Positions 27,163-36,618 of a DNA stretch of 64,000 bases are shown here, piece by piece. The DNA is taken from NCBI RefSeq assembly GCF_003171675.1, contig NZ_QFZQ01000011.1, positions 62,001 to 126,000 on the forward strand, read 5' to 3'. Source of the DNA: Reichenbachiella versicolor (GTDB lineage: Bacteria; Bacteroidota; Bacteroidia; Cytophagales; Cyclobacteriaceae). Below the pieces are notes generated by a model. That model worked only from the letters and a program-made list of their open reading frames with translations, made no database searches and had not been told where the DNA came from. Position numbers and translations under genes: made by a program. Every line of letters starts with the position of its first letter. Position 1 is the first letter of the stretch.

Positions 27163-27914
27163 AATCCTGATAAAGAAATACCTACTGTAGAATAACCTAA
27201 TTTATCAGCCCCTTCTGGAGCGCCCGATGAAAACACATCAGTAAAGTGCCATTTATAGAAAAACCCGAACGACCCGATACCTATTCTACCAAAAGCAGTA
27301 TATCTAAACCTTGATAAATTGAAATCATCTTTTTGTTTCTCTTTGTACATGTGCCCAAATTTCTCATACTTTACTTTAGTATGAGCTTCGAACAACAACG
27401 CTGCGGATGCACCAACACCAATAAAAATTTTATTCTTATTTCTACCTCCAACATGATACCTTAATTCAAAAGGTAGCTCAACATGATTCAAAGCAATTTG
27501 ACTCTTTTTAAATTCTCCAATACCATTACCTTGTATTGTATCATAAGTCAATGTTTGTACGGGAACCTGTACGCCATCCGCTGTGCTTTCAAACTCCACT
27601 GTATTTACAATAGTTCTGTTGTGCTTTTGACCTAGCTTTTCTAAACTTAGACCAATACCTGGTCTAAAAGAGAAATTAGGAGAAACTTCCATTGGCTTGA
27701 TATAGTAAAACGCAAAAGATTTAGATCTAAACCAATTAAAGTCTAGCTCTGCTGGTCTTCCGTTTGATAAATTAAATCCAAAATCAATTTGAACTTCTCC
27801 AGGAAACTCTGGTGTTAGTTTTTCAACCTCCTCTGAAAGCTGTGCAAAAGATACAAGGTTGATCAAAAGCATTCCTAATGTTAAGAAGCTAAGTTTTATT
27901 GAATTGATGTTCAT
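27159..27914 (-). CDS. Outer-membrane beta-barrel protein (porin family)
   Basis: 251 residues with a signal peptide (about 1-24, LLINLVSFAQ). The mature protein alternates short amphipathic strands (FAFYYIKPMEVSPNFSFRPG, FRYTAFGRIGIGSFGFFYKW) and ends in STVGISLSGF, with the terminal Phe usual for BAM substrates. It resembles the PorT/opacity-type small barrels of Bacteroidota, though nothing shows a transport substrate. Located between rpoN/PAP2 and the export genes, 77 bp before the CpsB-type phosphatase gene's 3' end, so it could be the head gene of, or separate from, that unit. Confidence 0.8.
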   Translation of the reverse strand: MNINSIKLSFLTLGMLLINLVSFAQLSEEVEKLTPEFPGEVQIDFGFNLSNGRPAELDFNWFRSKSFAFYYIKPMEVSPNFSFRPGIGLSLEKLGQKHNRTIVNTVEFESTADGVQVPVQTLTYDTIQGNGIGEFKKSQIALNHVELPFELRYHVGGRNKNKIFIGVGASAALLFEAHTKVKYEKFGHMYKEKQKDDFNLSRFRYTAFGRIGIGSFGFFYKWHFTDVFSSGAPEGADKLGYSTVGISLSGF

Positions 27915-27991
27915 TGAATTCCTGCTAAAATTTTGACGGCAAAGATAGATGAAATTTGATATTATGGATTCTGAGAATGGATTATCTAACT

Positions 27992-28720
27992 CTACTCTAA
28001 TAATGCATTATTCAATAAGTTTAGTTGCTTACAGTCTTGAAATAATCTTGAAGCTATGACTTTTTTAAAATAATAAGCATGTCTCAAATTATGGACATCA
28101 GAACCTATAAAATCAACCATTTCATTTTTAATTAATTTTTCAGCTCTTGATCTAACCTCTGAAGAATAATGTCCTATCAACGAAAGAGCATTAACCTGCA
28201 TCAAAACTCCTATTTTTTTTAATTCTTCTAAATATCCAAAATCATCACTCAAGTAAGCATATCGCTCCGGATGTGCTAGTATAGGTTTATAACCATTAGT
28301 TATTATTCTAAAAAAAGTATCACTAGTATTTAAAGGCTTCGTCATAAAACCAGTTTCCACTAGTACATATCGGTCGATTCCAAATGACAATAAACTCTCT
28401 CCATTATCAACTTTAGCAACCAAACTTTCATCTAAATAGTATTCAGCTGCAGCTTCTATAACTACTTCTATTTGTTGTTCCTTTATTTCTTGCCTGACCT
28501 TTTCTAACCCCGATTTTATAATATCAGGAGTATTCGGATAATATCCAGATAAAATATGTGGTGTGGTTATTATTTTTTCAATGCCGAAAGACACAAGCTT
28601 TTTAATTACCGAGATTGATTCTTCCAAAGTTTTAACCCCGTCATCAATTCCTGGAATCAAATGTGAGTGAATATCAACTTTAAGAAAGTTCTCCTTTTTA
28701 TTATTCCACCAACCAAACAT
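27992..28720 (-). CDS. CpsB/CapC-type tyrosine-protein phosphatase (PHP domain)
   Basis: 242 residues, cytoplasmic. The PHP metal-binding motifs are present: HSHLIPGIDDG at 19-29, TTPHI at about 58, then E at about 93, HPERYAYL and the terminal DVHN. These phosphatases remove phosphate from the tyrosine tail of BY-kinases. The kinase gene ends 5 bp upstream, so the pair forms an on/off switch. Function confident from motifs and neighbour. Confidence 0.93.
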   Translation of the reverse strand: MFGWWNNKKENFLKVDIHSHLIPGIDDGVKTLEESISVIKKLVSFGIEKIITTPHILSGYYPNTPDIIKSGLEKVRQEIKEQQIEVVIEAAAEYYLDESLVAKVDNGESLLSFGIDRYVLVETGFMTKPLNTSDTFFRIITNGYKPILAHPERYAYLSDDFGYLEELKKIGVLMQVNALSLIGHYSSEVRSRAEKLIKNEMVDFIGSDVHNLRHAYYFKKVIASRLFQDCKQLNLLNNALLE

Positions 28721-28725
28721 GAGAT

Positions 28726-31071
28726 TTAAGATTTATTCAAAAACGGAATTTTGAACTTTTTCTTATTCTCTTCTTCATAATATCCTGTTCCGTAACCGTA
28801 CCCATAACCGTATCCACCACTGCCATTTCTAATTCCATTTAACACTACGGACATGTGCTCAAATTTATTATTACTTACCAGTCGTTGAATGGACTTAAGA
28901 TAATTCAATTTTGAGTAATCTGCTCTTACAACATATATTGGTAAATCACTTGTTTTCATTACCATAATGGCATCAGTCACTAGACCAACTGGAGGCGTGT
29001 CAAAAATAACTAAGTCAAACTTCTCTTTGAGTTCCTCCGCCATCTGTTTGAAATGATCACTTAGCAAAAGTTCTGAAGGATTCGGTGGAGTAGTACCTGC
29101 TTGAATAAAATGTAAATTCTCTACAGAGGACTGCTCAATGCATTCATCAATAGAATTTTTACCTATTAATATAGTGCTAGTTCCATGATTTCTTTTGACA
29201 ACATCAAAAGCAATATTTACCTTAGGTTTTCTCATATCTAGGTCTACTACCACAACTTTTTGACCAGAATAAGCACATATTGCTCCCAAGTTCACCCCTA
29301 AAAAGGTTTTCCCTTCTCCACTGACTGTAGATGTTACTGACATTACGCGAGTAGGACCATCAGAGTTTATAAACTCCATATTGGTTCTAATAGCTCTCAG
29401 CGATTCACTTATAGGAGATTTTGGATTATTATTTACTACCAGCTTGGTCAGTTCTAATTTCTCCAATTGATATTTAGGAACCACTCCTAAAATTGGAATA
29501 TTTAATCGTTTCTCTAATTCTTTCTGATTACTGATTTTATCATGTAATAAATAACTGGCAGCAATAATGATTATACTAAGAATTAAGCCTGCAACTCCAC
29601 CAATTCCATAAACTATAAATTTTTTCGGTTCTATTGGGGCTACAGGAAGTGTAGCTGAAGATAAAATAACAAAATTGGTTACAGTACCTGCTTTTGCTAT
29701 TTCTAGCTCCATTTTACTTTTTATCAAATTGAAATAGTACTCTTCCTGCATGGTATACATTCTTTGCTTCTTATTGTAAGATGTACCCATGGAGGGTAAC
29801 TGAGAAAATGTATTTTCAAGAAGTGCCCGTTTTCTATTCAGTTCCTTTTTCGACTTCAATAGGTTCTCTCGATAATCTTCTAATCTCTGCTTAGCAGCCT
29901 TTTGTGCGATTTCTAAACGATGCTTAATTCTCAAAACAACCTGTGTATTCTCATTATAATTATCAAGCTTCAATTCTTTTTCCTCAATTAATGCATTGTA
30001 TTCTTCAACTGTAGCAATAACATTCTTTGGAAGATTAGTAGTACTAATCTGGGCATTCAAATTTAATTGTGATTCAATAGATTCAATCGCTGCCAGATTA
30101 TTACGAATATAAAATCGCTGTGAATCAATCTGGTTTAAAGCTAAAATAGCATTACTTAAGTCCTCTGATAGATTAGTAGTCCTGTGCTCAATAGTAAAAC
30201 TCTCAAAGTAATCTTCATATTCCTCAAGCTCTTTTACCGTTTTAGTCATTTGCTGATTCAAAAATTTAATCTGCTGTTCACTAGCCTGGTTTTTAACATT
30301 ATGCGTGTATCGGAGATATAGTGTATCAATTGCATTAACAAATGCCTGTGCTTTAAATTTATTTGGATCGGTGAATGAAACTTTAATAGTATTCGCATTG
30401 AAATTAATGGGTTCAACTGTGACATTTTGAAGAAGATATTCTGCAATGGCTGGAATACTATTTACTACAAAATAAAAATTAACTAAACTCTTCTGATTTT
30501 CGAAATAGCTTGTTTTTTCAATACTAAATTCAAATCCATTTTGCTCAATCATTACTCCAAAAGTATGAGTATCATTTCCCGTAATATCAGGCAATTTGAA
30601 CGTCCTATCATCATTTATGACAACATCAATTCTTCTATCTTTCCAGAGATCAGGAAAGGAATTATAAATTATTTCAAATGGCGAATTACCGAATCTCTCA
30701 TCAACTAAGTGACTCCTACCAGGATGATAATACGACACATCATAATCAATAGCTTCCGCGACTTTGGTCATAAAAAGCCCTGACCTCAAAATTTCTATCT
30801 CACCCGAAAGCCCCTTAATATCCTGTCGCATTGGATTTTGTATCCCTAATAATCCAGACTCATCTTTAATATCAAGTTTCAATACTGATTGCGAGCTATA
30901 TATTGGTTTAGTATATCGGAGATACAGAAATGATCCAGACAAAGTAGCTAAGAAGGCCAGAATAATCCATACTATACTCCCTTTACCAACCTGTACTATT
31001 TTATCAAAATCAATTTCGTCTAGAGGCCCATTATGTTCCTCCACAATAGGTTGACTGCTATTATGATTCAT
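28726..31071 (-). CDS. wzc: Polysaccharide co-polymerase/BY-kinase (Wzc-like)
   Basis: 781 residues. A Wzz domain lies between two membrane segments (about 31-53 and 484-508), with a long coiled coil (about 265-420) in the periplasm. The cytoplasmic kinase domain has Walker A SGEGKT (584-589), Walker A' VVDLDMRKP (608-616) and Walker B LVIFDTPP (687-694). The tail is glycine/tyrosine-rich with six tyrosines at 754, 756, 758, 760, 764 and 765, then acidic and basic residues; this is the autophosphorylation cluster. It controls chain length and export of a surface polysaccharide together with the Wza-like lipoprotein and the phosphatase next to it. Confidence 0.94.
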   Translation of the reverse strand: MNHNSSQPIVEEHNGPLDEIDFDKIVQVGKGSIVWIILAFLATLSGSFLYLRYTKPIYSSQSVLKLDIKDESGLLGIQNPMRQDIKGLSGEIEILRSGLFMTKVAEAIDYDVSYYHPGRSHLVDERFGNSPFEIIYNSFPDLWKDRRIDVVINDDRTFKLPDITGNDTHTFGVMIEQNGFEFSIEKTSYFENQKSLVNFYFVVNSIPAIAEYLLQNVTVEPINFNANTIKVSFTDPNKFKAQAFVNAIDTLYLRYTHNVKNQASEQQIKFLNQQMTKTVKELEEYEDYFESFTIEHRTTNLSEDLSNAILALNQIDSQRFYIRNNLAAIESIESQLNLNAQISTTNLPKNVIATVEEYNALIEEKELKLDNYNENTQVVLRIKHRLEIAQKAAKQRLEDYRENLLKSKKELNRKRALLENTFSQLPSMGTSYNKKQRMYTMQEEYYFNLIKSKMELEIAKAGTVTNFVILSSATLPVAPIEPKKFIVYGIGGVAGLILSIIIIAASYLLHDKISNQKELEKRLNIPILGVVPKYQLEKLELTKLVVNNNPKSPISESLRAIRTNMEFINSDGPTRVMSVTSTVSGEGKTFLGVNLGAICAYSGQKVVVVDLDMRKPKVNIAFDVVKRNHGTSTILIGKNSIDECIEQSSVENLHFIQAGTTPPNPSELLLSDHFKQMAEELKEKFDLVIFDTPPVGLVTDAIMVMKTSDLPIYVVRADYSKLNYLKSIQRLVSNNKFEHMSVVLNGIRNGSGGYGYGYGYGTGYYEEENKKKFKIPFLNKS

Positions 31072-31083
31072 AGGGCAATCCGA

Positions 31084-31857
31084 TTAAATATTTTGTAGAA
31101 CAAGTACAAACGCCAGACTAGAAGTAATGAAACCCATAACCGTGGCTATATCTTTAAGACCATCGAAAAACGGTCTTCTCCATGGTTCTACGTAGATAAC
31201 ATCACCCGGCTCTACATCCATCATAGTATTTTTCATTCCTGAAATAGTGCTCAGATCTATTCTATATACTTGGGTATCTCTATGGCCTCCTCTTATGACC
31301 TTTATATTATTGGCCTTATCTCCTAAATCTAATCCTCCTGCCAGTGCAAGGACCTCCATCAAATTCATATTCTCATTATTCAAAGGAATAACCTGCCCCC
31401 CTGGTGCTCCTAGTACTACTACACGCTTATTATCAAAGGTCAACTTAACGAACGAATCCTTGTAATAACTATCATACTTTTTCTGTAAAATTTCTTCCGC
31501 TTGATTTATTGTCAAACCAACAACCTCTATCTGATCAATTATAGGAAATTTTGCCGTTCCATCTGTCTGAACCAAATAAGTAAATTCGAACCGATTGTTT
31601 TGGTTCATCTGACCACCTTGTTGAAGCAACTCGCCATTTGGGTCTACTATTCGTTCACCCTTATTAGTAAAAACCTCAAGTTTCAAGTAATCATCAACTT
31701 GAATCACGTAGTTTTTTTCTACATTCATGACAGCTTTCGATAATTCATTTTCACTGAACTCATCATCCAACTGGAACATAATATCTTGCTTGTAAGACTT
31801 ACAAGAATAGAGCAGTAATACCGCTACAAAAAGCTGTAGAGAAAAGATTCTTTTCAA
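31084..31857 (-). CDS. Polysaccharide export outer-membrane lipoprotein (Wza-like)
   Basis: 257 residues from a TTG start at 31857, since the signal peptide begins there and no ATG precedes it. The lipobox is LLYSC (Cys19). A polysaccharide-export (PES) domain (about 47-130, VIQVDDYLKLEVFTNKGERI) and an SLBB domain (VVVLGAPGGQVIPLNNE..LMEVLALAGGL) follow. A final hydrophobic segment near 235-255 probably spans the outer membrane as in Wza. Forms the exit channel for polysaccharide. 12 bp before the BY-kinase gene. Confidence 0.9.
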   Translation of the reverse strand: MKRIFSLQLFVAVLLLYSCKSYKQDIMFQLDDEFSENELSKAVMNVEKNYVIQVDDYLKLEVFTNKGERIVDPNGELLQQGGQMNQNNRFEFTYLVQTDGTAKFPIIDQIEVVGLTINQAEEILQKKYDSYYKDSFVKLTFDNKRVVVLGAPGGQVIPLNNENMNLMEVLALAGGLDLGDKANNIKVIRGGHRDTQVYRIDLSTISGMKNTMMDVEPGDVIYVEPWRRPFFDGLKDIATVMGFITSSLAFVLVLQNI

Positions 31858-31923
31858 TTTCGTTTAGTTTGAGCTTTAATTAATGATAGCTGGCTCATTC
31901 TAGGTAGAAAACATGCTAATTTA

Positions 31924-33045
31924 CTACACCAGATTGGTTTTAATAAGTTTTGAGACATGATAACTGTACTTTTTGATAACATGACGTTCATCGAATTTAT
32001 TCTCTACCAACTTTCTACCTAATTTACCCATTTCTGTAAGCTCGTCATAGGATGAATTAATTACTTTGTCTATCATATCTTTTAATGAGCGAGAATCTCG
32101 AGCGTTACACAAATATCCATTTTCTTGATCAATGACAACTTCTTTACAACCAGGAACATTAGTAGTAATTAATGGCCTGGCCAACGAAGCTGCTTCAAGT
32201 AACGTCTTTGGCGTACCCTCTCGATAACTTGGAAGTACCACACAATGAACCCCATTGATTTCCACACGCACATCCGTACTAGTTCCCAAATAATTTATCA
32301 CACCTTCTTGATGTTTTTGATTAATGTAAGCCGCCTCAATTCCTCTAGCATGACCTTCATCTAATTCTCCCAATAGCTGGAATTCTACATTCGAATATTT
32401 GCTTTTTATAACTTCAGCAGCTTCTATATATTCTTTTACACCTTTATCAATTATTACTCTAGCAATCATTAAAAATTTTATGGTGTTGAGATTTGGTAAT
32501 GGGCTCGGATTGTATAAATCAAGTGTAACTCCAGAGCCTGGCAATAAATCGGTTTTCAAATCATCAAGTGGGACTTCTGTTAAAAAGTCTCTTTGATCAT
32601 CTGGGTTTTGAAAGAACACTAGATTTGCCTTTTTGAAAGAAACCTTATAGAGCCACTTAGCTATTTTCGTAGAGAAGTTATTATTCAAAAAGACCGTTCC
32701 TAAACCACTAACATTGTTTATTACTGGAATATCAAGACTTGAAGCCGCTAGTGTTCCAAAAATATTTGGTTTAATAGTGTAGTGAAGAGCAACGTCAGGA
32801 TTGTACTTTTTATAAATAGATTTTAATTGCTTTAATAAAAGTAAATCCTTTAAGGGGTTTGATCCCGTATTTTCCATGGAAATAGGAACAAAATCGCAAC
32901 CAAGCTCTGACACAAGCTTTTTCGAAAATTGATCCTTTGGAGCTATTGCAATGACTTCATATCCTTCTTTTATAAAAAAACGGATAAGGCCTGATCTAAA
33001 ATTATAGATATTCCAAGAAGTGTTAATTGCTATGGCAATTCTCAT
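31924..33045 (-). CDS. Family 4 glycosyltransferase (GT-B)
   Basis: 373 residues without signal peptide or membrane helices. The N-terminal half resembles the bacillosamine/GalNAc-type GT4 (HYTIKPNIFGTLAASSLDIP), the C-terminal half has the donor site PSYREGTPKTLLEAASLARPLIT with the E-x7-E motif, and GSGVTLDLYNP. It likely adds a sugar from a UDP- or dTDP-donor to a lipid-linked glycan at the cytoplasmic membrane. It lies 66 bp upstream of the Wza-like gene, same strand, and opens the polysaccharide unit; divergent from hflX. Confidence 0.9.
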   Translation of the reverse strand: MRIAIAINTSWNIYNFRSGLIRFFIKEGYEVIAIAPKDQFSKKLVSELGCDFVPISMENTGSNPLKDLLLLKQLKSIYKKYNPDVALHYTIKPNIFGTLAASSLDIPVINNVSGLGTVFLNNNFSTKIAKWLYKVSFKKANLVFFQNPDDQRDFLTEVPLDDLKTDLLPGSGVTLDLYNPSPLPNLNTIKFLMIARVIIDKGVKEYIEAAEVIKSKYSNVEFQLLGELDEGHARGIEAAYINQKHQEGVINYLGTSTDVRVEINGVHCVVLPSYREGTPKTLLEAASLARPLITTNVPGCKEVVIDQENGYLCNARDSRSLKDMIDKVINSSYDELTEMGKLGRKLVENKFDERHVIKKYSYHVSKLIKTNLV

Positions 33046-33119
33046 GTCGGGAAATTTGGTAGATGGTAAATCTATATGAATTCATAAGAATTGATGAGTT
33101 TTGCACAAAAGAGAATCGA

Positions 33120-34283
33120 ATGGGTGACTATTATTTAACGAAGAAAGAAGTAGAAACAGCGGTGCTAGTAGCACTCACACCACAAAATCAAAGCAAAGAA
33201 AAGACTGATGAATACTTAGATGAGCTTGAGTTTTTGGCTAGTACTCTTGGAATTAATACGTTAAAGTCTTTTAATCAAAATCTTGATAAACCAGATATTC
33301 GCACTTTCATAGGTAAGGGTAAGCTGGAAGAAGTACATGCATATGTCAAAGATAAATCAATAGATATAGTCGTATTCGATGATGACCTTTCTCCTTCTCA
33401 GTTAAGAAATGTGGAAAAAGATTTAGGAGTTAAAATATATGATCGAAGTCTTCTCATTCTCGATATATTTCTAAAACGTGCTCAAACTGCTCAGGCTAAG
33501 ACCCAAGTAGAGCTTGCCAGATTTCAGTATTTAATGCCTAGACTGACAAGAATGTGGACTCACCTTGAGAGACAGCGAGGAGGCACAGGAACAAGAGGTG
33601 GTGCTGGTGAAAAGGAAATTGAAACAGATAAACGTATGATTAGAAATCAAATATCTGTCCTTAAAAAGAAGTTGGCCAAAATCGACTTACAAAATGAAAC
33701 TCAGCGCAAGTCTAGAAGGAACGTTGTGAGAGTAGCTTTAGTTGGTTATACTAATGTTGGCAAATCCACAATTATGAACATTCTCTCTAAAGAAGACATA
33801 TATGCTAAAAATGAACTATTTGCCACAGTTGATTCTACGGTTCGAAAAGTGGTGATTAACACCATTCCCTTTTTATTATCTGATACCGTAGGATTTATTA
33901 GAAAACTCCCTCATAACTTGATAGAATCTTTCAAATCAACTTTAGATGAGGTAAGAGAAGCCGATGTATTACTTCATGTTGTTGACATCTCGCATCCCTC
34001 ATTTGAAGAACATATGAAAGTTGTCAATGATACATTAGCGGAATTGGGTGCTGCAGATAAGGAAATGATTGTTGTATACAATAAAATTGATCAACTAGCT
34101 TCTCCAGACGAAGATTTTGACTTTACTAGCGGAATAGATGTAACCTCCAATACCAAAACAAATATTTTTATTTCAGCAAAAGAGAAGAAGAACGTTGGAG
34201 AGCTAAAAAAAGTGCTGTTTGACAAAGTTAAACAGCACCATATGAAAATATATCCTAATTATCTCGCTCCAGAGTATTACTAA
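33120..34283 (+). CDS. hflX: Ribosome-associated GTPase HflX
   Basis: 387 residues from the ATG at 33120; a frame extends 19 codons further upstream. HflX N-terminal domain with TLGINTLKSFNQNLDKPDIR and FIGKGKLEEVHAYV, a GGXGTRGGAGE loop (RQRGGTGTRGGAGEKE), and the G-domain with Walker A GYTNVGKST, DTVGFIRKLPH and NKID. It binds the large ribosomal subunit and splits stalled or stress-damaged ribosomes. Single-gene unit, convergent with the FISUMP gene (3 bp apart). Confidence 0.95.
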   Translation: MGDYYLTKKEVETAVLVALTPQNQSKEKTDEYLDELEFLASTLGINTLKSFNQNLDKPDIRTFIGKGKLEEVHAYVKDKSIDIVVFDDDLSPSQLRNVEKDLGVKIYDRSLLILDIFLKRAQTAQAKTQVELARFQYLMPRLTRMWTHLERQRGGTGTRGGAGEKEIETDKRMIRNQISVLKKKLAKIDLQNETQRKSRRNVVRVALVGYTNVGKSTIMNILSKEDIYAKNELFATVDSTVRKVVINTIPFLLSDTVGFIRKLPHNLIESFKSTLDEVREADVLLHVVDISHPSFEEHMKVVNDTLAELGAADKEMIVVYNKIDQLASPDEDFDFTSGIDVTSNTKTNIFISAKEKKNVGELKKVLFDKVKQHHMKIYPNYLAPEYY

Positions 34284-34286
34284 ATC

Positions 34287-34868
34287 TTAGTAATCTTTTA
34301 CACATCTGCAGCTATTCATATTTCTTGCACTAATCACATCGTGAGCTACCTCATCATAATCTCCATATAAAGAGATCAAACCAGCAGTTCTTTTATCACC
34401 GATCTCTGCATCCCAGAGATGAGCTGTCTTTCCTATGTCACTAAATTGTCCTTCAACATTTGAAAAACCTGACATGATAATATTGAGATTACTAGTCCCA
34501 CCAACTTTAAGTTCTTTACCTGCTTGACTGTAGCCTCCATAATTAATCATCAACTCTTGCCATTCAAGCTGAGTTGATAGGTGCCATCCTTCTGGACATG
34601 CAGTCTTAGCATCAACCCAGTTGTACAGCCTACCATATTTCCCACAATAAGCAGGATAATTTTTGTAACAAACAGAACCCTCTGTCTCGAAGTTCAAGTT
34701 TTCAGCAAACCACTCTCTTTCGATGAATATTCCACCTTCAAGCTCGATTTTAATATTTGTAGTTTTGTATACCTTGCCATCTCTAGGATCTTTAAAAGTT
34801 CCCACTTCTTGAGCTGATACAACTTTTGTTAGTGACAAGACTACTATTAGGAGTAATACTTTTTTCAT
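34287..34868 (-). CDS. FISUMP-domain (Fibrobacter major paralogous) secreted protein
   Basis: 193 residues from the ATG at 34868, with signal peptide (MKKVLLLIVVLSLTKVVSA); the frame opens 15 codons earlier. The FISUMP signature is clear: EGGIFIEREWFAENLNF, YGRLYNWVDAKTACPEGWHL, then STQLEWQELM and a closing NMNSCRCVKDY. Cysteines suggest disulfides. The family is widespread in Bacteroidota and Fibrobacter as secreted, possibly adhesive or carbohydrate-related proteins; no activity is established. Alone on its strand. Confidence 0.85.
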   Translation of the reverse strand: MKKVLLLIVVLSLTKVVSAQEVGTFKDPRDGKVYKTTNIKIELEGGIFIEREWFAENLNFETEGSVCYKNYPAYCGKYGRLYNWVDAKTACPEGWHLSTQLEWQELMINYGGYSQAGKELKVGGTSNLNIIMSGFSNVEGQFSDIGKTAHLWDAEIGDKRTAGLISLYGDYDEVAHDVISARNMNSCRCVKDY

Positions 34869-35088
34869 TGTAATTACAATTTGGTGTTTTTGGTTTTCGT
34901 AGTGATTAGCCAAAATTCAGACATTTTAAACTTTTCGGTTCAAAAATATAAAATTTTCCAGCAATCAAAACGCTATTCACAGAATCTTCAATGATACATT
35001 TAATAAGACTAAAATTGATAAAAACCAATTCTATTGACGACCTTACACATATAACCAGTCCGTCTGACGGCTATTGTACCTATATACT

Positions 35089-35730
35089 ATGGGAGGTAAT
35101 CTGACTAAATCAATGTTGGCATTCCAATACATTGCCTTAACGGCAGCTTGTCTATTGTTATTGCGTATATCTACAGTAGATTATCATCCCTCACCAGCGA
35201 AAATAAAACACAAGCCAGTGGTTATCTACAGTATCAACAATATCTCTGAAGAAGCTGGAATAAACAGGAATATTGATTCTACTCATTGTGTTAATACCAC
35301 CGAAATCAATTCTGTAACCCTTCTAACCAAAAAAAACGTCTCCTACATAGACTCTTTATGGAACAAAGCTATCAAATGGAAAGGTTCCAAAAAGAGGTTT
35401 CCCGTAGTTCGTTATTATGCTAAACCTTTGGATTCCAACACAGTATATAACCTTAAAAAATACGGTTATTACATACACGAAAGACCTTCTAGTGGATTGG
35501 AAAAATTTAGCTCAAATACCATTTGCTATGGTGATTCAATTAAAAAAGAAGATTTAATTTTAGTTGCCTCCCAACTTATCTCGTCAGGAATGGAAATAAA
35601 AAGCATCTCACTATCCAAATATCATTCAGGTTGGAAATACAATGCTCTAGAAATTGGTACTGACACGACTGTCTTGAATCAGCCATCATTAACTCTCCAA
35701 GACTTAGAAGAGATGTTCGACCTTAAGTAA
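35089..35730 (+). CDS. Membrane-anchored protein of unknown function
   Basis: 213 residues from the ATG at 35089; a TTG five codons upstream is possible. One N-terminal membrane segment (about 12-27, FQYIALTAACLLLLRI), then a soluble domain with a YYAKPLDSNTVYNLKKYGYY stretch reminiscent of small periplasmic proteins; it fits no family I recognise. The region IHERPSSGLEKFSSNTICYG followed by VASQLISSGMEIKSISLS suggests a mixed alpha/beta fold. It ends 9 bp before the UbiA-family gene, then purN, so it belongs to that unit. No function can be assigned. Confidence 0.7.
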   Translation: MGGNLTKSMLAFQYIALTAACLLLLRISTVDYHPSPAKIKHKPVVIYSINNISEEAGINRNIDSTHCVNTTEINSVTLLTKKNVSYIDSLWNKAIKWKGSKKRFPVVRYYAKPLDSNTVYNLKKYGYYIHERPSSGLEKFSSNTICYGDSIKKEDLILVASQLISSGMEIKSISLSKYHSGWKYNALEIGTDTTVLNQPSLTLQDLEEMFDLK

Positions 35731-35739
35731 ATTTACTGC

Positions 35740-36612
35740 GTGGAAATTTCATCTTCTATACATCTGGCTATTCAAGCACTTCGATTAAGTCGAGTGAACA
35801 ATCTGATCATTATTTTCCTAACTCAGTACTTTGCGGCGTACTTCCTAATGGGACAACAAGCAGCGTTTCACTCTTTAATAAGAGATTATCAATTCCTAAT
35901 CATGGTTACGAGTACCACAATTATCGCAGCCTCAGGATATTTCATCAATGACTACTATGACATTAAAATTGATCTGATCAATAAACCCAGCAAAGTAATA
36001 GTAGGAAAAGATTTCAAACGTCGACCAGTAATGTTTGCCCATGCAATTTTGAATACAATAGGAATTTTGATGGGGTTGTATGTGTCTATCTGGATAGGGT
36101 TAATAAACTCATTTGCAGTTTTCTTGCTTTGGTTATACTCTAACCAACTGAAACGAATGCCGTTCATAGGAAATTTTATTGTAGCTGTACTTACAGCTGC
36201 TACTTTGATGACATTATCTATCTATTTCAGGGATAAGAGTTTAATTCTTACAACTTATGCTGTTTTTGCATTTGGAATTAATCTTATTCGAGAAATCATC
36301 AAAGACATAGAAGATGTACAAGGAGATGCTTCTTTCGGTAGTAAATCATTGCCAATCATATTAGGTGTCAGGACTACAAAACAGATTGTAATGGTTTTTA
36401 CAATACTATTTATATGTTCTTTAGTTCTGTTTTTAATTGAGATTCAAAACACCTTATTAACAACCTACTTCATAGTATTATTTATTCCTTTTAGTCATTT
36501 CACGTTTTTACTTGCTAAGGCAGACAAGAAAAAAGATTTTACACTATTGAGTAAATATTGTAAGTGGATTATTCTTGCGGGGATATTGAGTATGGTAGTT
36601 TTTAGAATATAA
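35740..36612 (+). CDS. UbiA-family prenyltransferase
   Basis: 290 residues from a GTG at 35740. About eight membrane segments. The two Asp-rich motifs are NDYYD (70-74) and KDIEDVQGD at about 190-198, which bind Mg2+ and the prenyl diphosphate. UbiA enzymes condense a prenyl chain with an aromatic (menaquinone, ubiquinone) or a glycerol-phosphate acceptor; the sequence most resembles the geranylgeranylglycerol-phosphate/chlorophyll-synthase-like group found in Bacteroidota. Acceptor not decided by sequence. 9 bp after the orphan gene and 6 bp before purN. Confidence 0.87.
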   Translation: MEISSSIHLAIQALRLSRVNNLIIIFLTQYFAAYFLMGQQAAFHSLIRDYQFLIMVTSTTIIAASGYFINDYYDIKIDLINKPSKVIVGKDFKRRPVMFAHAILNTIGILMGLYVSIWIGLINSFAVFLLWLYSNQLKRMPFIGNFIVAVLTAATLMTLSIYFRDKSLILTTYAVFAFGINLIREIIKDIEDVQGDASFGSKSLPIILGVRTTKQIVMVFTILFICSLVLFLIEIQNTLLTTYFIVLFIPFSHFTFLLAKADKKKDFTLLSKYCKWIILAGILSMVVFRI

Positions 36613-36618
36613 AAAAGA

